A stretch of DNA of 64,000 nt from Streptomyces sp. PsTaAH-137 (GTDB lineage: Bacteria > Actinomycetota > Actinomycetes > Streptomycetales > Streptomycetaceae): assembly GCF_003259365.1 (NCBI RefSeq), contig NZ_QLLY01000002.1:558001-622000 (forward strand), written 5' to 3'. Within the stretch, counting starts at the first letter, position 1. Each line of letters begins with the position of its first letter. The translations under genes were made by a program, and so were the position numbers. Positions 1 to 8,158 of the stretch are shown here, piece after piece. The notes below the pieces were generated by a model, which searched no databases, had not been told where the DNA came from, and saw nothing but the letters and a program-made list of their open reading frames with translations.

Positions 1-1419
1 CTCGACGGCGGCGCGGTCTGGCCCGAGCCGGACTCCCGGTTCCCGCCGAGCACCATCAGCACACCCGCGTACGGCAGCGACCGCACGACCCGCATCGCCT
101 TCGGTTCCTGCCGCTGGGCGGCGCCGCCGGCCGACGAGCACGACCCGGTGGGTCCCGACGCCCTGGACACTCTCGCGTCCCGCCTCGCCGCCGACCCCGG
201 CGCCGAGCGCCCCGACGTCCTCGTCCTCCTCGGCGACCAGATCTACGCGGACGAGACCTCACCGGCGACCCAGGAGTGGCTGGCCCGCCGCCGCGACCTC
301 ACCGACGCACCCGGCACCCAGGTCGCGGACTACCAGGAGTACACGCGGCTCTATTACGAATCCTGGCTCGACCCCGAGATCCGCTGGCTGCTGTCCACCG
401 TTCCCAGCACCATGATCTTCGACGACCACGACATCGTCGACGACTGGAACACCAGCGCCGCGTGGCTCGCGGAGATGCGGGAGACGCCTTGGTGGCGGGA
501 GCGGCTGCTCAGCGGCCTGATGTCGTACTGGGTGCACCAGCACATCGGGAACCTGCCGCCGTCCGAGCTCGACGCCGACCCCGTCTACCGAGCGGTGTGC
601 GCGGCCCCCGACGGCACGGACGCGCTCCGCGAGTTCGCGAGCCGGGCCGACGCCGACCCCTCCTCGGCCCGGTGGAGCTACCGCAGGGACTTCGGCCGCG
701 TACGGCTGCTGATGGTGGACAGCCGCGCGGCCCGCGTGCTGGAGGAGCAGCACCGCTCGATGCTCGACCCGAAGACGGAGCAGTGGCTCCGCGAGCAGGC
801 CCTGGACCGGACCGAGCCCTGCGACCACCTCCTCATCGGCACCTCCCTGCCCTGGCTCCTCCCCCACCTCATCCACGACGCCGAGCACTGGAACGCGGCG
901 CTGAGCCGCGGGGAGCGCGGGGCGCGCTGGGCGCGGTTCGGGGAGCGGCTGCGCAGGCGGGCGGATCTGGAGCACTGGGCGGCGTTCCCGGCGTCGTTCG
1001 ACGGGCTCGGGGAGGTGATCGCCGAGGCTGGTTCGGGGCCGGACGCGCCCGCGACGATCTCCGTGCTCTCCGGGGACGTCCACCACGCGTACATCGCGGA
1101 ACCGCACTGGCCGGACGCCGCGGCGCCCACGGCCCGGATCCTCCAGCTGACCTGCTCGCCGGTGCACAACTCCGTCCCGGCCGGGATACGGCTCGGCTTC
1201 CGCTTCGGCTGGAGCCGCGCGGGCCGCGCCCTCGGCCGTGTCTTCGCCCGCCATGCCCGCGCGGCCGCCCCGCGGTTCCGGTGGCGCAGGACGGGCGGCC
1301 CGTGGTTCGGCAACCAGCTGATGACCCTGACCCTGCGCGCCCGCTCCGCCGACCTCACCCTGGACCAGGCCCGCCCCGACGCCACCCTGCACAGGGCCGC
1401 GCACCGGAACCTCTCGTAG
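1..1419 (+). CDS. PhoD-like metallophosphatase (5' partial)
   Basis: The frame is open from the first base, so the 5' end lies outside the window; 472 residues are visible. It matches the PhoD-like (alkaline phosphatase D) family, metal-dependent phosphomonoesterases or diesterases. Counting from the window start, motifs are RIAFGSCR (31-38), LLGDQIYADE (about 76-85), IFDDHDIVDDWN (about 139-150) and LSGDVHHAYIAE (about 357-368); these carry the Asp/His residues expected as metal ligands. Many PhoD proteins are Tat-exported, but the N-terminus that would show this is missing. The last 80 residues are Arg-rich and less typical. The gene converges on the hydrolase gene downstream with only 36 bp between them. 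Confidence 0.9.
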   Translation, partial: LDGGAVWPEPDSRFPPSTISTPAYGSDRTTRIAFGSCRWAAPPADEHDPVGPDALDTLASRLAADPGAERPDVLVLLGDQIYADETSPATQEWLARRRDLTDAPGTQVADYQEYTRLYYESWLDPEIRWLLSTVPSTMIFDDHDIVDDWNTSAAWLAEMRETPWWRERLLSGLMSYWVHQHIGNLPPSELDADPVYRAVCAAPDGTDALREFASRADADPSSARWSYRRDFGRVRLLMVDSRAARVLEEQHRSMLDPKTEQWLREQALDRTEPCDHLLIGTSLPWLLPHLIHDAEHWNAALSRGERGARWARFGERLRRRADLEHWAAFPASFDGLGEVIAEAGSGPDAPATISVLSGDVHHAYIAEPHWPDAAAPTARILQLTCSPVHNSVPAGIRLGFRFGWSRAGRALGRVFARHARAAAPRFRWRRTGGPWFGNQLMTLTLRARSADLTLDQARPDATLHRAAHRNLS

Positions 1420-1434
1420 CGGCGCGGGTGGGCG

Positions 1435-1451
1435 GCCCGGCTGGTCCGGGC
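1435..1451. terminator. short GC hairpin between convergent genes
   Basis: GCCCGG, a 5-nt loop, then CCGGGC. It is the only hairpin in the 36-bp gap between two convergent genes. It is short and lacks a T tract, so this is a weak call. Confidence 0.3.
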
Positions 1452-1455
1452 GGTG

Positions 1456-2370
1456 TCAGGCGCCGGCCGCGATGAAGTCGGCGATCGCGGCGGCGACGGC
1501 TTCGGGCTGCTCGTCGGGGATGAAGTGCCCGGCGCCGGGGACGACGACTCCGGTGATGTTGTCGGCCCAGGGGCCGAGGGAGGCCGCCATGTCCGGGATG
1601 GAGCCGTGGCTGCTGGACACCCCGAGGACCGGCACCGTCAGGCGCTGCCGGTCGAGCGCCCGGTGGTTCCTGCGCGCCGACTCGTCGGCTTCCCGGTAGT
1701 AGGCGAGGGAGGCGCGGAGGCCGCCGTCGGCGGCCAGGGCCGCCGCGTAGTGGTCGATCTCGGCGTCGTCGAAGGTGCCGGGATCGAAGGACTTCGCCTT
1801 CAGGAACCAGCCGACGTACTCCCGTTCGCGGCCGGCGAGCAGGGTCTCGGGCAGATCGGGCACGAGGTGGAACGCGAAGTGCCAGGTCTTCCACGCCCGG
1901 GCCGGGTCGGTGGGAATCGCCTCCGGGAGGGTGATGCCGGGGATTCCGGCGTCGAGCAGGGCGACCCCGCGCAGTCGGCTCGTGTGGTCGAGGGCGAGGG
2001 AGAAGGCCACCCAGGCACCGACGTCGTGGGCGGCCAGCCAGTAGGCGGGAACCCCGAGCGCCTTCACAGCGGCATCGACGTGGGCGGCGACCGTGTGGGT
2101 GTCGTAGCCGCGCTCCGGGCGCTCGGAGTGGCCCTGCCCCGGCAGATCGATCGCGATGACGCGGAACCGGTCGGCGAGGCCGGACATGACCTCGCGCCAG
2201 GCCCACCAGGTCTGCGGGAACCCGGCGAGCAGCACGACGGCCGGGCCGTCCGGCCGGCCCCCTTCGACGGCATGAAGTCGGACGCCGTCCGCGTCGACCC
2301 AGCGGTGGGTGAAGCCGGTGAGGTCGTGCAGGGGCAGGCCGGGGACGGGATTGCGTGCGGAGAGCGTCAT
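1456..2370 (-). CDS. alpha/beta hydrolase, epoxide-hydrolase-like
   Basis: 304 residues with an alpha/beta-hydrolase fold. The oxyanion region is LLAGFPQTWWAW (about 47-58), a variant of the HGxP motif of epoxide hydrolases and haloalkane dehalogenases. The nucleophile elbow is AAHDVGAW with Asp116 in place of Ser, which points to an epoxide-hydrolase/dehalogenase-type ester intermediate rather than a serine esterase. The catalytic His is in GAGHFIPDEQPE near the C-terminus. The substrate cannot be read from sequence. It is divergent from a TetR gene with an 83-bp gap holding a perfect inverted repeat, so it is probably repressed by that regulator. Confidence 0.88.
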   Translation of the reverse strand: MTLSARNPVPGLPLHDLTGFTHRWVDADGVRLHAVEGGRPDGPAVVLLAGFPQTWWAWREVMSGLADRFRVIAIDLPGQGHSERPERGYDTHTVAAHVDAAVKALGVPAYWLAAHDVGAWVAFSLALDHTSRLRGVALLDAGIPGITLPEAIPTDPARAWKTWHFAFHLVPDLPETLLAGREREYVGWFLKAKSFDPGTFDDAEIDHYAAALAADGGLRASLAYYREADESARRNHRALDRQRLTVPVLGVSSSHGSIPDMAASLGPWADNITGVVVPGAGHFIPDEQPEAVAAAIADFIAAGA

Positions 2371-2386
2371 GCCGGAAGGCTAACCC

Positions 2387-2410
2387 ATCTTGAACCAATC
2401 AGTTCAAGAT
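2387..2410. promoter_or_regulatory. inverted-repeat operator, probably for the adjacent TetR regulator
   Basis: A perfect 9-bp inverted repeat: ATCTTGAAC, six bases (CAATCA), then GTTCAAGAT. It lies in the middle of the divergent hydrolase/TetR promoter region, 17 bp from the hydrolase start. Its form is typical of TetR-family operators. Binding is inferred. Confidence 0.75.
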
Positions 2411-2453
2411 AGAGTGGTGAGCAGCACCTCACGCATCGGCAAGGAAGTGGCAC

Positions 2454-3044
2454 GTGGCAGGCAGGAAGCAGTTCGACATGGACACGGCGCTCGACGCCGC
2501 GATGGTCCAGTTCTGGCGCGCCGGGTACGCCGACACCTCGGTCGACGACCTGTCCCGGGCGACCGGCCTCAACCGCAGCTCGATCTACTCCTCGCTCGGC
2601 GACAAGGACACGTTGTTCCTGCGCTGCCTGGACCGCTACGCGGCGCGCTACGGCGAGAAGTACGACGCCGCCCTGTCGTGCGCGGCCTCCGAGCCCGTCG
2701 CGGCCGTCCGCGCGTTCTTCGACGTGACCCTCGACCGCATCGCCGATCCCGGAGTGCCCGACGGCTGCCTGGTCGCCCAGTCGGTCATGGCGATTCCCGT
2801 CCTGAGCCCGGCCGTGGCGGCCCACGCCGAACAGGCCCTCGGCCTCCAGCTCCAGCGCCTGCGCGCCGCGCTGAAGGCCGCCCGGATGACCGACGCGGAC
2901 GCCGAGACCTTCGCCGTCCACGCGGCAGCCGTGAACCAGTCCCTGGCCGTCATGAGCAGAGCCGGCGCAAGCCCCGCACAGCTCAGGTCCGTAGCGAACG
3001 TGACAGTGAACGCCCTCTCCCGGTCACTCCCCACCCACAACTAG
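2454..3044 (+). CDS. TetR-family transcriptional regulator
   Basis: 196 residues. The N-terminal HTH occupies roughly residues 9-55 (AGYADTSVDDLSRATGLNRS, then IYSSLGDKDTLFL), followed by an all-helical ligand-binding domain. The GTG at 2454 is preceded by AAGGAA seven bases upstream. It is divergent from the epoxide-hydrolase-like gene across the 24-bp palindrome, so it most likely represses that gene and itself. The ligand is unknown but may be the hydrolase substrate. Confidence 0.9.
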   Translation: MAGRKQFDMDTALDAAMVQFWRAGYADTSVDDLSRATGLNRSSIYSSLGDKDTLFLRCLDRYAARYGEKYDAALSCAASEPVAAVRAFFDVTLDRIADPGVPDGCLVAQSVMAIPVLSPAVAAHAEQALGLQLQRLRAALKAARMTDADAETFAVHAAAVNQSLAVMSRAGASPAQLRSVANVTVNALSRSLPTHN

Positions 3045-3063
3045 CCCAACAACCGCGCACCCA

Positions 3064-3087
3064 GCCCCTCACAGCCCCGAGAGGGGC
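3064..3087 (+). terminator. hairpin downstream of the TetR gene, built from a dispersed repeat
   Basis: GCCCCTC (3064-3070), a 10-nt loop, then GAGGGGC (3081-3087). The right arm is the start of the 20-bp repeat listed at 3081. There is no T run, as is common for Streptomyces terminators. Confidence 0.5.
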
Positions 3088-3100
3088 GCGGGGAACTGCG
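3081..3100 (+). repeat. copy of the dispersed GGGGCGCGGGGAACTGCG repeat
   Basis: GAGGGGCGCGGGGAACTGCG. The core GGGGCGCGGGGAACTGCG also occurs at 12245-12552 (five copies, both orientations) and at 56786-56805. All copies are intergenic. Confidence 0.85.
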
Positions 3101-3227
3101 CACCCATCCCCACCCACCCGTGATCCACCCCACACCCCACCTCCGCCCCTCCCCTCACGCCCCCGAAACGGCATGATGATGCGGACCATCCGCTTCCAGC
3201 AGCCCCACATGCCCCGGGAGTCCCGCT

Positions 3228-5201
3228 TTGCCCCGCACCCCCACCGAGCCCCACGCTGAACCGACCCGAGCGTTCAGCCTCGCGATCGTCGGTGCGGGCC
3301 CCCGCGGCACCAGCGTCCTGGAACGACTGACGGCCTCCGCGCCGGAGCTGCTGCCGCGCGGCGCCCGGCTCACGGTCCACGTGATCGACCCGGCACCCCC
3401 GGGCGCGGGCGCGGTCTGGCGCACGGACCAGGCGCCGGAGCTGCTGATGAACACGGTCGCCTCGCAGGTGACCCTCTTCACGGACGACAGCGTCGACTGC
3501 TCGGGCCCGGTCCGCCCGGGCCCGAGCCTGTGGGAGTGGGCGGCAGACCACGACACCGGCGACGACGAACCGCTCGGCCCCGACGACTACCCGACCCGCG
3601 CCCGCTACGGCCGCTATCTGCGCTGGGTGTTCGCGGAGACGGTGGCCAGGGCCCCGCGGGCCGTCGAGGTCAGCGTCCACCCCACCCGCGCCGTCCGCCT
3701 CGACGACGCCCCCGACGGCCGCCAGACCCTCACTCTGGCCGACGGCCGCACCCTCACCGGCCTGCACGCCGTCGTCCTCGCGCAGGGCCACCTCCCGGTC
3801 TCCCCCACCCGCACCGAGAGCGCCCTCACCGAGTACGCCCGCCGGCACGGCCTGCGCCATGTGCCGCCCGCCAACCCGGCCGACCTCGACCTGACCGGCG
3901 TACACCCCGGCGAAACGGTCCTGCTGCGCGGGCTCGGCCTCAACTTCTTCGACCACATGGCCCTGTTCACGCAGGCCCGGGGCGGCCGCTACACCCGGAC
4001 ACCGGAGGGCGTCCTGCGCTACCTGCCGTCGGGCGCCGAGCCGCGCCTGTACGCGGGTTCACGCCGCGGCATCCCGTACCAGGCACGCGGCGACAACGCG
4101 AAGGGCCCGTACGGACGGCACCGGCCGCTGGCCCTCACCGCCGAATCGATCGCCCGTTTCCGCAAGAGAGCCGACTCCGGCGACGCCCCCGACTTCCTCG
4201 CCGACATCTGGCCACTGGTCGCCAAGGAAGTGGAGACGGTCTATTACGAGGCACTGCTGAGAGCCGCCGGCCGGCGCGCCCCGGACTTCCGCGACCGCTA
4301 CCTCGCCACGCTCGACCGCTCCCCCACGGACCCTCAAGAGGCCGACATACTCCGGGAGTTCGGGATACCCGAGGCCGACCACTGGTCCTGGGACCGGATC
4401 TCGCGCCCGCACGCGGGCCGCACCACGGCCTCCTCCGCCGACTGGCGCGACTGGCTCCTCGACCGCCTGCGCGAGGACGCCGCCCACGCCGCGCTCGGCA
4501 ATGTCGACGGCCCCGTGAAGGCCGCCCTCGACGTCCTGCGCGACCTGCGCAACGAACTGCGGCTCGTCGTCGACCACGGCGGCCTGACCGGCGCCTCGCG
4601 CCGCGACCACCTCGACCGCTGGTACACCCCGCTCAACGCGTTCCTGTCCATCGGCCCGCCGCGCCGCCGCATCGAGGAGATGACGGCCCTCATCGAGGCG
4701 GGCGTGCTGACCGTCGTCGGCCCGCGCCTGGACGTCGTACCCGAGGACGGCCGGTTCGTCGCGCACTCGCCGGACGTGCCGGGCTCGACCGTGACGGCCA
4801 CCACACTCATCGAGGCCCGCCTCCCCGAACCGGACGTGCGCCGCACCGCCGACGACCTGCTCGCCCGGCTGCTGAAAACCGGCCAGGCCCGCCCGCACAC
4901 CGTCGACGAGCACGAGACCGGCGGCCTCGACGTCACCCCGCGCCCGTACCGCCTGATCAACCGTCAGGGACGGGCGCACGCACGTCGGTTCGCGTTCGGC
5001 GTGCCCACCGAGGGGGTCCACTGGGTGACGGCGGCGGGCGCGCGCCCCGGGGTCGACTCGGTGACGCTGTCGGACGCCGACGCGGTGGCGCGGGCGGCAC
5101 TGCGCTCCGCCGACAGCGACGAAAGGGCCGAAACGGAACCGGTCGCCAAGATCACCGAGGGTCGATCATGGCCGAATGTTGAAGTTGCAAGCACAACTTA
5201 G
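3228..5201 (+). CDS. FAD/NAD(P)-binding protein (NAD_binding_9-type)
   Basis: 657 residues. An N-terminal dinucleotide-binding motif, LAIVGAGPRGTSVLERL (about 18-34), is followed by a long flavoprotein-type body, as in the FAD-NAD(P)-binding proteins related to N-hydroxylating monooxygenases. No signal peptide or membrane segment is seen, so it is probably cytosolic. The TTG at 3228 is chosen because GGGAG lies 7 bp upstream and the Rossmann motif starts 17 residues later. The substrate is unknown. Its stop codon overlaps an iron-box-like palindrome that precedes the DoxX gene. Confidence 0.85.
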   Translation: MPRTPTEPHAEPTRAFSLAIVGAGPRGTSVLERLTASAPELLPRGARLTVHVIDPAPPGAGAVWRTDQAPELLMNTVASQVTLFTDDSVDCSGPVRPGPSLWEWAADHDTGDDEPLGPDDYPTRARYGRYLRWVFAETVARAPRAVEVSVHPTRAVRLDDAPDGRQTLTLADGRTLTGLHAVVLAQGHLPVSPTRTESALTEYARRHGLRHVPPANPADLDLTGVHPGETVLLRGLGLNFFDHMALFTQARGGRYTRTPEGVLRYLPSGAEPRLYAGSRRGIPYQARGDNAKGPYGRHRPLALTAESIARFRKRADSGDAPDFLADIWPLVAKEVETVYYEALLRAAGRRAPDFRDRYLATLDRSPTDPQEADILREFGIPEADHWSWDRISRPHAGRTTASSADWRDWLLDRLREDAAHAALGNVDGPVKAALDVLRDLRNELRLVVDHGGLTGASRRDHLDRWYTPLNAFLSIGPPRRRIEEMTALIEAGVLTVVGPRLDVVPEDGRFVAHSPDVPGSTVTATTLIEARLPEPDVRRTADDLLARLLKTGQARPHTVDEHETGGLDVTPRPYRLINRQGRAHARRFAFGVPTEGVHWVTAAGARPGVDSVTLSDADAVARAALRSADSDERAETEPVAKITEGRSWPNVEVASTT

Positions 5202-5211
5202 GCTCCCCTAA
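5193..5211. promoter_or_regulatory. possible DmdR/IdeR iron box
   Basis: The 19-mer ends in TTAGGCTCCCCTAA, which matches 13 of the last 14 positions of the actinobacterial iron-box consensus (TTAGGCTCACCTAA) as I recall it. TTAGG/CCTAA form an inverted repeat with a 4-bp spacer. The left third matches poorly. It overlaps the stop codon of the upstream gene and lies about 120 bp before the DoxX start. Confidence 0.45.
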
Positions 5212-5329
5212 TCTGAACCACTCCCACATCGGTGGCAACGGCGGCAACGGCGGCGCCGACCACATCGGTGAACTCGGCCACGTCCCCAACCTCGGCCGAG
5301 GACCGACAACCGACCGAAGGAGTCCCCCC

Positions 5330-5779
5330 ATGACCGGACGTCTCAACACCGCCCAGCCCTATGCCCTCGGACTGTTCCGCATCGTCGTCGGCCTGCTCTT
5401 CGCCTGCCACGGCGCCGCCGCCCTCTTCGGCGTCCTCGGCGGCTCGCAGGGCGGCGGCACGGTGGCCGCCGGCGCCTGGCCCGCCTGGTACGCGGCCGTC
5501 ATCCAGCTCGTCGGCGGCGGTCTGGTGCTGATCGGCTTCGGCACCCGCGTCGCGGCCTTCGTCGCGTCGGGCTCGATGGCCTACGCCTACTTCGACGTGC
5601 ACCAGCCCTCGGCCCTGTGGCCGCTGCAGAACGGCGGCGAGGCCTCGGCCATGTTCTGCTGGGCGATGCTGCTGCTCGTCTTCACCGGCTCCGGCGCGCT
5701 CGGCCTCGACCGGCTGTTCACCCGCCGTGGCGCGCAGGCCGCGGAGAGCCCCGCGCAGCGCGAGACCCTGGCGGTCTGA
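5330..5779 (+). CDS. DoxX-family membrane protein
   Basis: 149 residues with four hydrophobic segments (about 13-35, 50-68, 72-88 and 105-125). The order and the motifs LFRIVVGLLFACHG and LIGFGTRVAAF are those of the DoxX family. Some DoxX proteins take part in quinone-linked oxidation or redox stress complexes; the exact role of this one is unknown. The start is supported by AGGAG 7 bp upstream. The 128-bp upstream gap holds an iron-box-like site and two copies of CCACATCGGTG (5224-5234, 5260-5270). Confidence 0.85.
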   Translation: MTGRLNTAQPYALGLFRIVVGLLFACHGAAALFGVLGGSQGGGTVAAGAWPAWYAAVIQLVGGGLVLIGFGTRVAAFVASGSMAYAYFDVHQPSALWPLQNGGEASAMFCWAMLLLVFTGSGALGLDRLFTRRGAQAAESPAQRETLAV

Positions 5780-5859
5780 CCCGCGCACCGACAGCGGCGC
5801 CCACGCTCCTTCGGGAGCGCGGGCGCCGCGTCAGCTCCGCGCGGGCGGAACCCCCAGGG

Positions 5860-6402
5860 TCACGAGGACCGCGGGGACGGCGCGAACCCCACCGTGAGGC
5901 ACGCGACCCGCGCCCCCTTCATGCCCGGCATGTCGTGCAGCACGACCGATCCCGCACCGCCGAACCGCAGCCCCCACGCCTTGCGCGCGACCGCCGATCC
6001 GGCGCCCGAGGCGTCGGCGGTGAAGTCCAGCCAGATCTCGTTCCGGTCGTTGGCCTGCTTCGGGTCCACCACGTGCTGGTAGTGCCCGCCCGCGGCCTTC
6101 GGATCGGCGCCGCAGGGCTTCTGGTGGACATGCGCGCCGTACGTGTGGCCGGGCACCAGGCCCGAGACCCGCAGATCCACGGTCATTCCGGAGTCGTCCC
6201 CGAACTGCTGGACCTTGATCGACGAACCGGCGGGAACCAGCTTCTGGTCGTACGTGATCGCCGACGCGGGCACGAACGCCGTCACCGGTGCGAACCTGCC
6301 CTGCGCCATCACCCAGTAGCAATCCCCGGCAGCGCCGCCCCCACCGCCGCCTGCCGCGAGCACGGCCGCCGCGAGGGCGCCGGTCACCATTCCTGCCACC
6401 AT
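5860..6402 (-). CDS. Cu/Zn superoxide dismutase-family (SodC-like) exported protein
   Basis: 180 residues. A short hydrophobic leader (residues 1-18, rich in Ala/Val/Leu) is followed by a run of Gly. The core has the SodC signature: GHTYGAHVHQKPCG, then a His-rich GGHYQH segment and GSVVLHDMPGMKG. These supply the Cu/Zn ligand histidines and one Cys; the usual catalytic Arg and second Cys region (ARVACLTVGF) is near the C-terminus. The ATG at 6402 is chosen because GAGGAG lies 6 bp upstream; an in-frame ATG at 6390 is less well placed. It is probably secreted or membrane-anchored. Whether it is an active dismutase or a SOD-like binding protein is not certain. Confidence 0.8.
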   Translation of the reverse strand: MVAGMVTGALAAAVLAAGGGGGGAAGDCYWVMAQGRFAPVTAFVPASAITYDQKLVPAGSSIKVQQFGDDSGMTVDLRVSGLVPGHTYGAHVHQKPCGADPKAAGGHYQHVVDPKQANDRNEIWLDFTADASGAGSAVARKAWGLRFGGAGSVVLHDMPGMKGARVACLTVGFAPSPRSS

Positions 6403-6660
6403 CACCGCTCCTCTTCTTCGACTTCTGCGTCTGCGGTCGTTCGTACGGGAACCGAGCGCACCACACCGAGCCGGGCGCGGCACCCGGGTGAACCGGACAC
6501 AGATGGGAGGGCCGCGCGTGAGATGAGGAACATCTGTGCCACTTTCGCCACTTCCGCCACACCCGACGCGTACGCTGTACAGCTGACATGAAGCCGCTCC
6601 TGTGTGCTCCCGCGTGGAGGGAACGGCCGTAGAACGGCTCGTACAGGAAGTTGGCGCGCA

Positions 6661-7287
6661 GTGCTGGAGAGTGTGGGGTCGCTGGCCGACAGTCCATGGA
6701 TCTACGTGATCGTGGCGCTGTCCGTGCTCTTCGACGTCTTCCTGCCGGTGCTGCCCAGCGGTTTCCTCGTGGTGACGGCGGCGACGGCGGCCGCGGCCGG
6801 TACGGCGGGCGCCGCGACGGGACAGCTGCCGAGCAGCACCCCGGAGCTGCTGGCCCTCACGCTCTGCGCCGCGACGGCATCGGTCCTCGGCGACCTCGTC
6901 GCCTACCGTCTCGCCTGGCGCGGCGGGGAGCGTCTGGACCGGGCCATCGCCCGCTCCCGCCGCCTCACGACCGCGCAGGAACGTCTCGGCGGGGCGCTCG
7001 CCCGGTCCAGCGGCGGGCTCCTGGTGATCATCGCCCGGTTCGCGCCGGCGGGCCGCTCGATCGTCTCGTTCGCGGCGGGCACGGCTCATCGCCGGGTCCG
7101 CGAGTTCCTGCCCTGGTCGGCGCTGGCGGGCGTGGCCTGGGCCGCGTACAGCGTGGCGCTCGGCTACTTCGGCGCGCAGTGGCTCGGCGCGAGCTGGCTG
7201 TCCACGGGCGTGTCGGTGCTCGCGCTGATCGGCGCGGGGGCGGTGGCGGCGTACGTCATGCGCCGCCCGGTCCCTCAGGAAGCCTGA
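6661..7287 (+). CDS. DedA-family membrane protein
   Basis: 209 residues. Hydrophobic segments and the DedA/SNARE-assoc signature are visible: DVFLPVLPSGFLVVTAA near the N-terminus, GDLVAYRLAWRGG, then IIARFAPAGRSIVSFAAGTA (about 122-141) with the conserved Arg pair, and a final membrane helix. DedA proteins are implicated in lipid-carrier recycling and envelope stress. The GTG at 6661 is chosen because AGGAAG lies upstream and the membrane motif follows directly; a longer frame starts at 6604. The 3' end overlaps the convergent DUF2277 gene by 13 bp. Confidence 0.85.
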   Translation: MLESVGSLADSPWIYVIVALSVLFDVFLPVLPSGFLVVTAATAAAAGTAGAATGQLPSSTPELLALTLCAATASVLGDLVAYRLAWRGGERLDRAIARSRRLTTAQERLGGALARSSGGLLVIIARFAPAGRSIVSFAAGTAHRRVREFLPWSALAGVAWAAYSVALGYFGAQWLGASWLSTGVSVLALIGAGAVAAYVMRRPVPQEA

Positions 7288-7505
7288 GCCTTCGCGGAAC
7301 CCCGCACCTCAAGGCCGTCGAGCAGCTCGGCGGTGGCCCGGGCGATCTCGTCCACGGCCCGTTCGAACACTTCTCGATTGTGTGCGGCGGGCGCCCGGAA
7401 CCCGGACACCTTCCGTACGTACTGCAAGGCTGCGGCCCGGATCTCGTCCTCGGTGGCCTCTTCGGGGAGCACGGGCGGGCGGAGGGTCTTGATGCTGCGG
7501 CACAT
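7275..7505 (-). CDS. DUF2277 family protein
   Basis: 76 residues. It begins MCRSIKTLRPP, the hallmark N-terminus of DUF2277, followed by a helical region (EIRAAALQYVRKVSGFRAP). The function is unknown. No membrane or signal segment is seen. It is transcribed against the DedA gene, with a 13-bp overlap of the two 3' ends. Confidence 0.85.
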   Translation of the reverse strand: MCRSIKTLRPPVLPEEATEDEIRAAALQYVRKVSGFRAPAAHNREVFERAVDEIARATAELLDGLEVRGSAKAQAS

Positions 7506-7603
7506 GATTCCAGTCTGCCGCGATCCGGCCGCTCGGCCACACGTTCGCGTGAACTCCTCGACGAATGCCCGGAAGTGGCTCGCCCCGCAAATTCGAACAG
7601 ACG

Positions 7604-7609
7604 TACCAT
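7604..7609 (+). promoter_or_regulatory. -10 hexamer TACCAT of a leaderless gene
   Basis: TACCAT ends six bases before the GTG at 7616, so transcription would start at the start codon. No ribosome-binding site is present. Confidence 0.5.
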
Positions 7610-7615
7610 TGCCGG

Positions 7616-7984
7616 GTGGCAGCGAACGATGACAGCGACGACTCCACCGGCACCCTGGGCTTCCCGAGCGACCTCGTCGCCGGGCAGGAGGAACTGCACC
7701 AGGTGCGCGCGGAGCTGATAGCCCTGCTCAAGCGGCTCCCCTGGTCGGTCGAGCCGGTCGACGCGATCAGCGACACCCAGGGCTGGCGCAAGCTGGAGCG
7801 GCCCGCGTCCCCCGGCTGGACCGAGGACGAGCAGGCGGCGGTCGAGAAACTCCGGCAGCGCGAGCTGGAGCTGGCCGTCTTCGTGACCTGCCACCGCCAC
7901 TGGTCCGCCCTCGCCGGCACCGAGGCGGTCCGGTCCCGGGCGCGCCTGAAGCACGTGCACGACGACCCGGCACCCGACGCCTGA
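7616..7984 (+). CDS. conserved actinobacterial protein of unknown function
   Basis: 122 residues, acidic and soluble, with predicted helices (GQEELHQVRAELIALLKRLP; EKLRQRELELAVFVTCHRHW). I do not recognise a characterised family. The frame is open upstream to 7565, but the GTG at 7616 fits better: a TACCAT -10 element lies six bases upstream, which suggests a leaderless transcript. It may be a small DNA- or protein-binding factor, but nothing specific supports this. Confidence 0.7.
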   Translation: MAANDDSDDSTGTLGFPSDLVAGQEELHQVRAELIALLKRLPWSVEPVDAISDTQGWRKLERPASPGWTEDEQAAVEKLRQRELELAVFVTCHRHWSALAGTEAVRSRARLKHVHDDPAPDA

Positions 7985-8011
7985 GCCCCTTCGGCTGCCG
8001 GGCCGCGGCGG

Positions 8012-8083
8012 TCAGCGGCTCCGGCGCGAGGTGATGAACCAGGCGACAGCGGCGATGACGACGATAATGATCAGTATCTTCAT
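8012..8083 (-). CDS. putative 23-residue hydrophobic micropeptide
   Basis: ATG to TGA, 23 codons. It encodes MKILIIIVVIAAVAWF followed by ITSRRSR: one membrane helix and a basic tail, the layout of single-pass bacterial micropeptides. It is too short for ordinary gene calling. The ribosome-binding site is poor (AGGG immediately before ATG). It is divergent from the gene at 8159. The composition is far from random for this GC-rich DNA (ATA, ATT and ATC codons clustered), which favours real coding. Confidence 0.5.
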   Translation of the reverse strand: MKILIIIVVIAAVAWFITSRRSR

Positions 8084-8118
8084 GCCCTACTAGTGCCCGC
8101 CGCGGCCCGCCTCACGCT

Positions 8119-8151
8119 CCCCGCGGCACCGCATGGTGCGGGGCCGCGGGG
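8119..8151 (+). promoter_or_regulatory. stable hairpin next to the ribosome-binding site of the 8159 gene
   Basis: CCCCGCGGC (8119-8127) pairs with GCCGCGGGG (8143-8151). Inside, CCGCA pairs with TGCGG around a TGG loop, leaving one A/G mismatch. The 3' arm supplies the first Gs of the GGGGGAA ribosome-binding site (8148-8154), so folding would affect translation. Confidence 0.5.
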
Positions 8152-8158
8152 GAATCCG

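Noticed and set aside
5224..5270. CCACATCGGTG direct repeat upstream of DoxX as an operator
   Set aside because: Only two copies, non-palindromic, inside a low-complexity GGCGGCAAC stretch.
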